NCBI GenBank assembly: GCA_964492185.1 | Contig: CAZBJH010000037.1 | Span: 1-25,887, forward strand | Reading direction: 5' to 3' | DNA: 25,887 bases | DNA from: JAFGSZ01 sp964492185 | Lineage (GTDB): Bacteria; Bacteroidota; Bacteroidia; Bacteroidales; UBA10428 | In this document: positions 24,958 through 25,887 of the stretch, one piece after another | Numbering within the stretch: the first letter of the stretch is position 1 | How the letters are laid out: each line of letters opens with the position of its first letter | Notes under the pieces: model-generated | Databases searched by the model: none | What the model was told of the DNA's origin: nothing | Seen by the model: the letters and a program-made list of their open reading frames with translations, nothing else | Translations under genes and position numbers: made by a program

Positions 24958-24974
24958 GCAATGATTTTCATTGC
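24958..24974 (-). promoter_or_regulatory. Hairpin abutting the TPP riboswitch (possible expression platform)
   Basis: A perfect 7-bp stem GCAATGA-AAA-TCATTGC immediately follows the 3' strand of the aptamer. There is no T-run after it, so it is not an ordinary terminator. The start codon is 33 nt further on. Confidence 0.45.
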
Positions 24975-25074
24975 CTCTTATCCCTTCGCCGGAATTACCC
25001 GGATCAGGTTCTAAGGGTATGATCTCAGCCTGTATTTACCTCCGTGATTAATGGAATAAGGCACCCCCTTAGAG
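24975..25074 (-). promoter_or_regulatory. TPP riboswitch (THI element)
   Basis: On the minus strand the leader reads CTCTAAGGGGGTGCC at the 5' side, CTGAGATCATACCC in the pyrimidine-sensing arm (25015-25028), and GAACCTGATCCGGGTAAT then CCGGCGAAGGGA in the pyrophosphate-sensing arm, closing with TAAGAG. These are the universally conserved THI-box segments in the right order. The P3 arm between GGTGCC and CTGAGA is present (ATTCC...GGAGGTAAATACAGG). It lies 50 nt upstream of the receptor start. TPP binding is expected to reduce receptor expression. The mechanism, translational or transcriptional, is not clear from the sequence. Confidence 0.97.
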
Positions 25075-25156
25075 TGGTAAAACGCACTATATAAGTTTGT
25101 AAAAACTCATATATACTGCATTTGAAAAGTAAAATTAGAATAAATTCGGGAAACCG

Positions 25157-25164
25157 CAAATATT
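25157..25164 (-). promoter_or_regulatory. Weak -7 box candidate for the riboswitch-receptor transcript
   Basis: The minus strand reads AATATTTG followed by C, matching TAnnTTTG except for the first base. It would give about 75 nt of leader before the riboswitch. No properly spaced -33 box is seen. Confidence 0.25.
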
Positions 25165-25200
25165 GTGCTTATATAATTATTGTCTTTACAACTAGGTCTG

Positions 25201-25317
25201 ATATAGAATAGCGTTGTTATTATATATGCCTTTCAAGGACTAATTGTTTCGAACCGCTCCCCATGCAGTTCGAAACCCCGGCTCGCGGGAAGAAATTAAA
25301 ACAATATTATTCTATAT
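25201..25317. repeat. 117-bp MITE-like unit, short relative of the 21647-22296 element
   Basis: The ends form an 18-bp inverted repeat with 15 matches (25201-25218 and 25300-25317; ATATAGAATA is perfect). The left interior (25227-25273) matches 21647-21693 at 42 of 47 positions. The right interior (25266-25295) matches 22267-22296 at 26 of 30. It thus joins the left and right borders of the 650-bp element without its core. No gene is seen between 25075 and 25408. Confidence 0.7.
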
Positions 25318-25408
25318 AATAGCTTTACAGCTTAACAAAAGGCTTAATAAAAAACGGGCTATTGCTGTACGGCTTGTTCGCGTGACGGCATGTATGTTCG
25401 TTCAGGCT

Positions 25409-25765
25409 CTATTCCACCTTAAGAACATCCTTAAATGCTTTCACAAAGGTATCCTTGGGCAATGCTCCCATAGCCATCTGGGGCTGTTCGCCGAGAGGGA
25501 CAAAAAGCAGGGAAGGAATACTCTGAATGCCAAATATAGCAGCAAGCTCACGTTCCGCTTCAGTATCTATTTTATAAACATCCACTTTATCTTTATACTC
25601 ATCTTCCAGCTCTTCCAGGATAGGAGCTACCATTTTACAGGGAGCACACCAGTCAGCATAAAAATCAATAATACAGGGTTTGCTGCCTTCATATTTCCAT
25701 TCCTTGTTCTGTTCAAAATCAAAGACTTTTTCTTTAAATGTTTCTTTAGTCAAGTGTTCAGGCAT
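25409..25765 (-). CDS. Thioredoxin
   Basis: Small cytosolic thiol-disulfide reductant of 118 residues. The active site is W39-C40-A41-P42-C43-K44 in FYADWCAPCKMVAPIL, where canonical thioredoxin has WCGPC. The cis-proline is Pro84 (QSIPSLLF), and the fold order is complete (KVDVYKIDTEAERELAAIFGI, then MGALPKDTFVKAFKDVL). No signal peptide is present, so it should act in the cytoplasm on reductases such as ribonucleotide reductase and peroxiredoxins; the alanine in CAPC should shift its redox potential slightly. It is on the same strand as the TonB receptor but 335 nt from the riboswitch, with its own likely promoter. Confidence 0.95.
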   Translation of the reverse strand: MPEHLTKETFKEKVFDFEQNKEWKYEGSKPCIIDFYADWCAPCKMVAPILEELEDEYKDKVDVYKIDTEAERELAAIFGIQSIPSLLFVPLGEQPQMAMGALPKDTFVKAFKDVLKVE

Positions 25766-25823
25766 TGTATGTATATTTTAATTTAAGAATTCAATTTATT
25801 GTCTTTCAGTAAAAATATTTATG

Positions 25824-25831
25824 CAAAAATA
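25824..25831 (-). promoter_or_regulatory. Candidate -7 box for the thioredoxin gene
   Basis: The minus strand reads TATTTTTG followed by C, an exact TAnnTTTG match, about 58 nt upstream of the ATG. The region is very AT-rich, so chance matches are likely, and no clear TTG -33 box is seen. The remaining bases to the window end show no gene. Confidence 0.4.
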
Positions 25832-25887
25832 TTACATTATTAACATGATAACACGGATTTTTGTTTTTAAATGATTTTATCCTCCAT

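Noticed and set aside
25244..25786. Plus-strand open frame of 180 codons
   Set aside because: It lies antisense to the clear thioredoxin gene and begins inside the MITE-like unit.

Overview
The window looks like a chromosomal piece of a Bacteroidota genome, most likely in or near the Bacteroidales. The evidence is: two secreted proteins with type IX secretion (T9SS, Por) C-terminal sorting domains; a SusC-like TonB receptor with a carboxypeptidase-regulatory-like N-terminal domain; a START-like plus LptF/LptG-type permease pair; a fused RibBA; start codons without clear Shine-Dalgarno sequences; and several -7 boxes of the Bacteroidota form TAnnTTTG. A run of exactly 100 N at 16239-16338 marks a scaffold gap, so this is a draft or metagenome assembly.

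Layout. 1-49: partial tRNA-Met(CAT), minus strand. 315-5084: START-like protein, LPS-export permease, then an overlapping pair of glycosyltransferases (GT4-like and membrane GT2), an envelope/surface-glycan block. 5392-7635: ribBA and fmt. 7646-10274 (minus): glucosaminidase with LysM domains, RluA-type pseudouridine synthase, panB. 10285-12817: dnaK, bracketed by two same-orientation 167-bp repeats, with its terminator beyond the second one. 12969-15386: large FG-GAP/VCBS repeat protein with Calx-beta-like and T9SS domains. 15447-17286: two divergent genes (tandem GNAT; TIGR03032-like), both cut by the gap. 17331-21578: YwqK/MORN-like protein, T9SS subtilase, xseA and xseB, probably one transcription unit. 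21579-22518: a non-coding composite of nested inverted repeats. 22519-25074 (minus): a TonB-dependent receptor behind a clear TPP riboswitch, hence probably a thiamine-related importer. 25409-25765 (minus): thioredoxin.

Most genes are housekeeping or envelope functions (folate-dependent initiator tRNA formylation, riboflavin, pantothenate, protein folding, DNA repair, thiamine uptake, redox). I found no defence system, CRISPR array, prophage or complete insertion sequence. The unusual material is non-coding: the repeat pair around dnaK, the composite hairpin element with a short relative 3 kb away, the heptanucleotide arrays that split xseA from xseB, and the riboswitch-controlled receptor. 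The FG-GAP protein also has an unusually long basic extension before its signal peptide.
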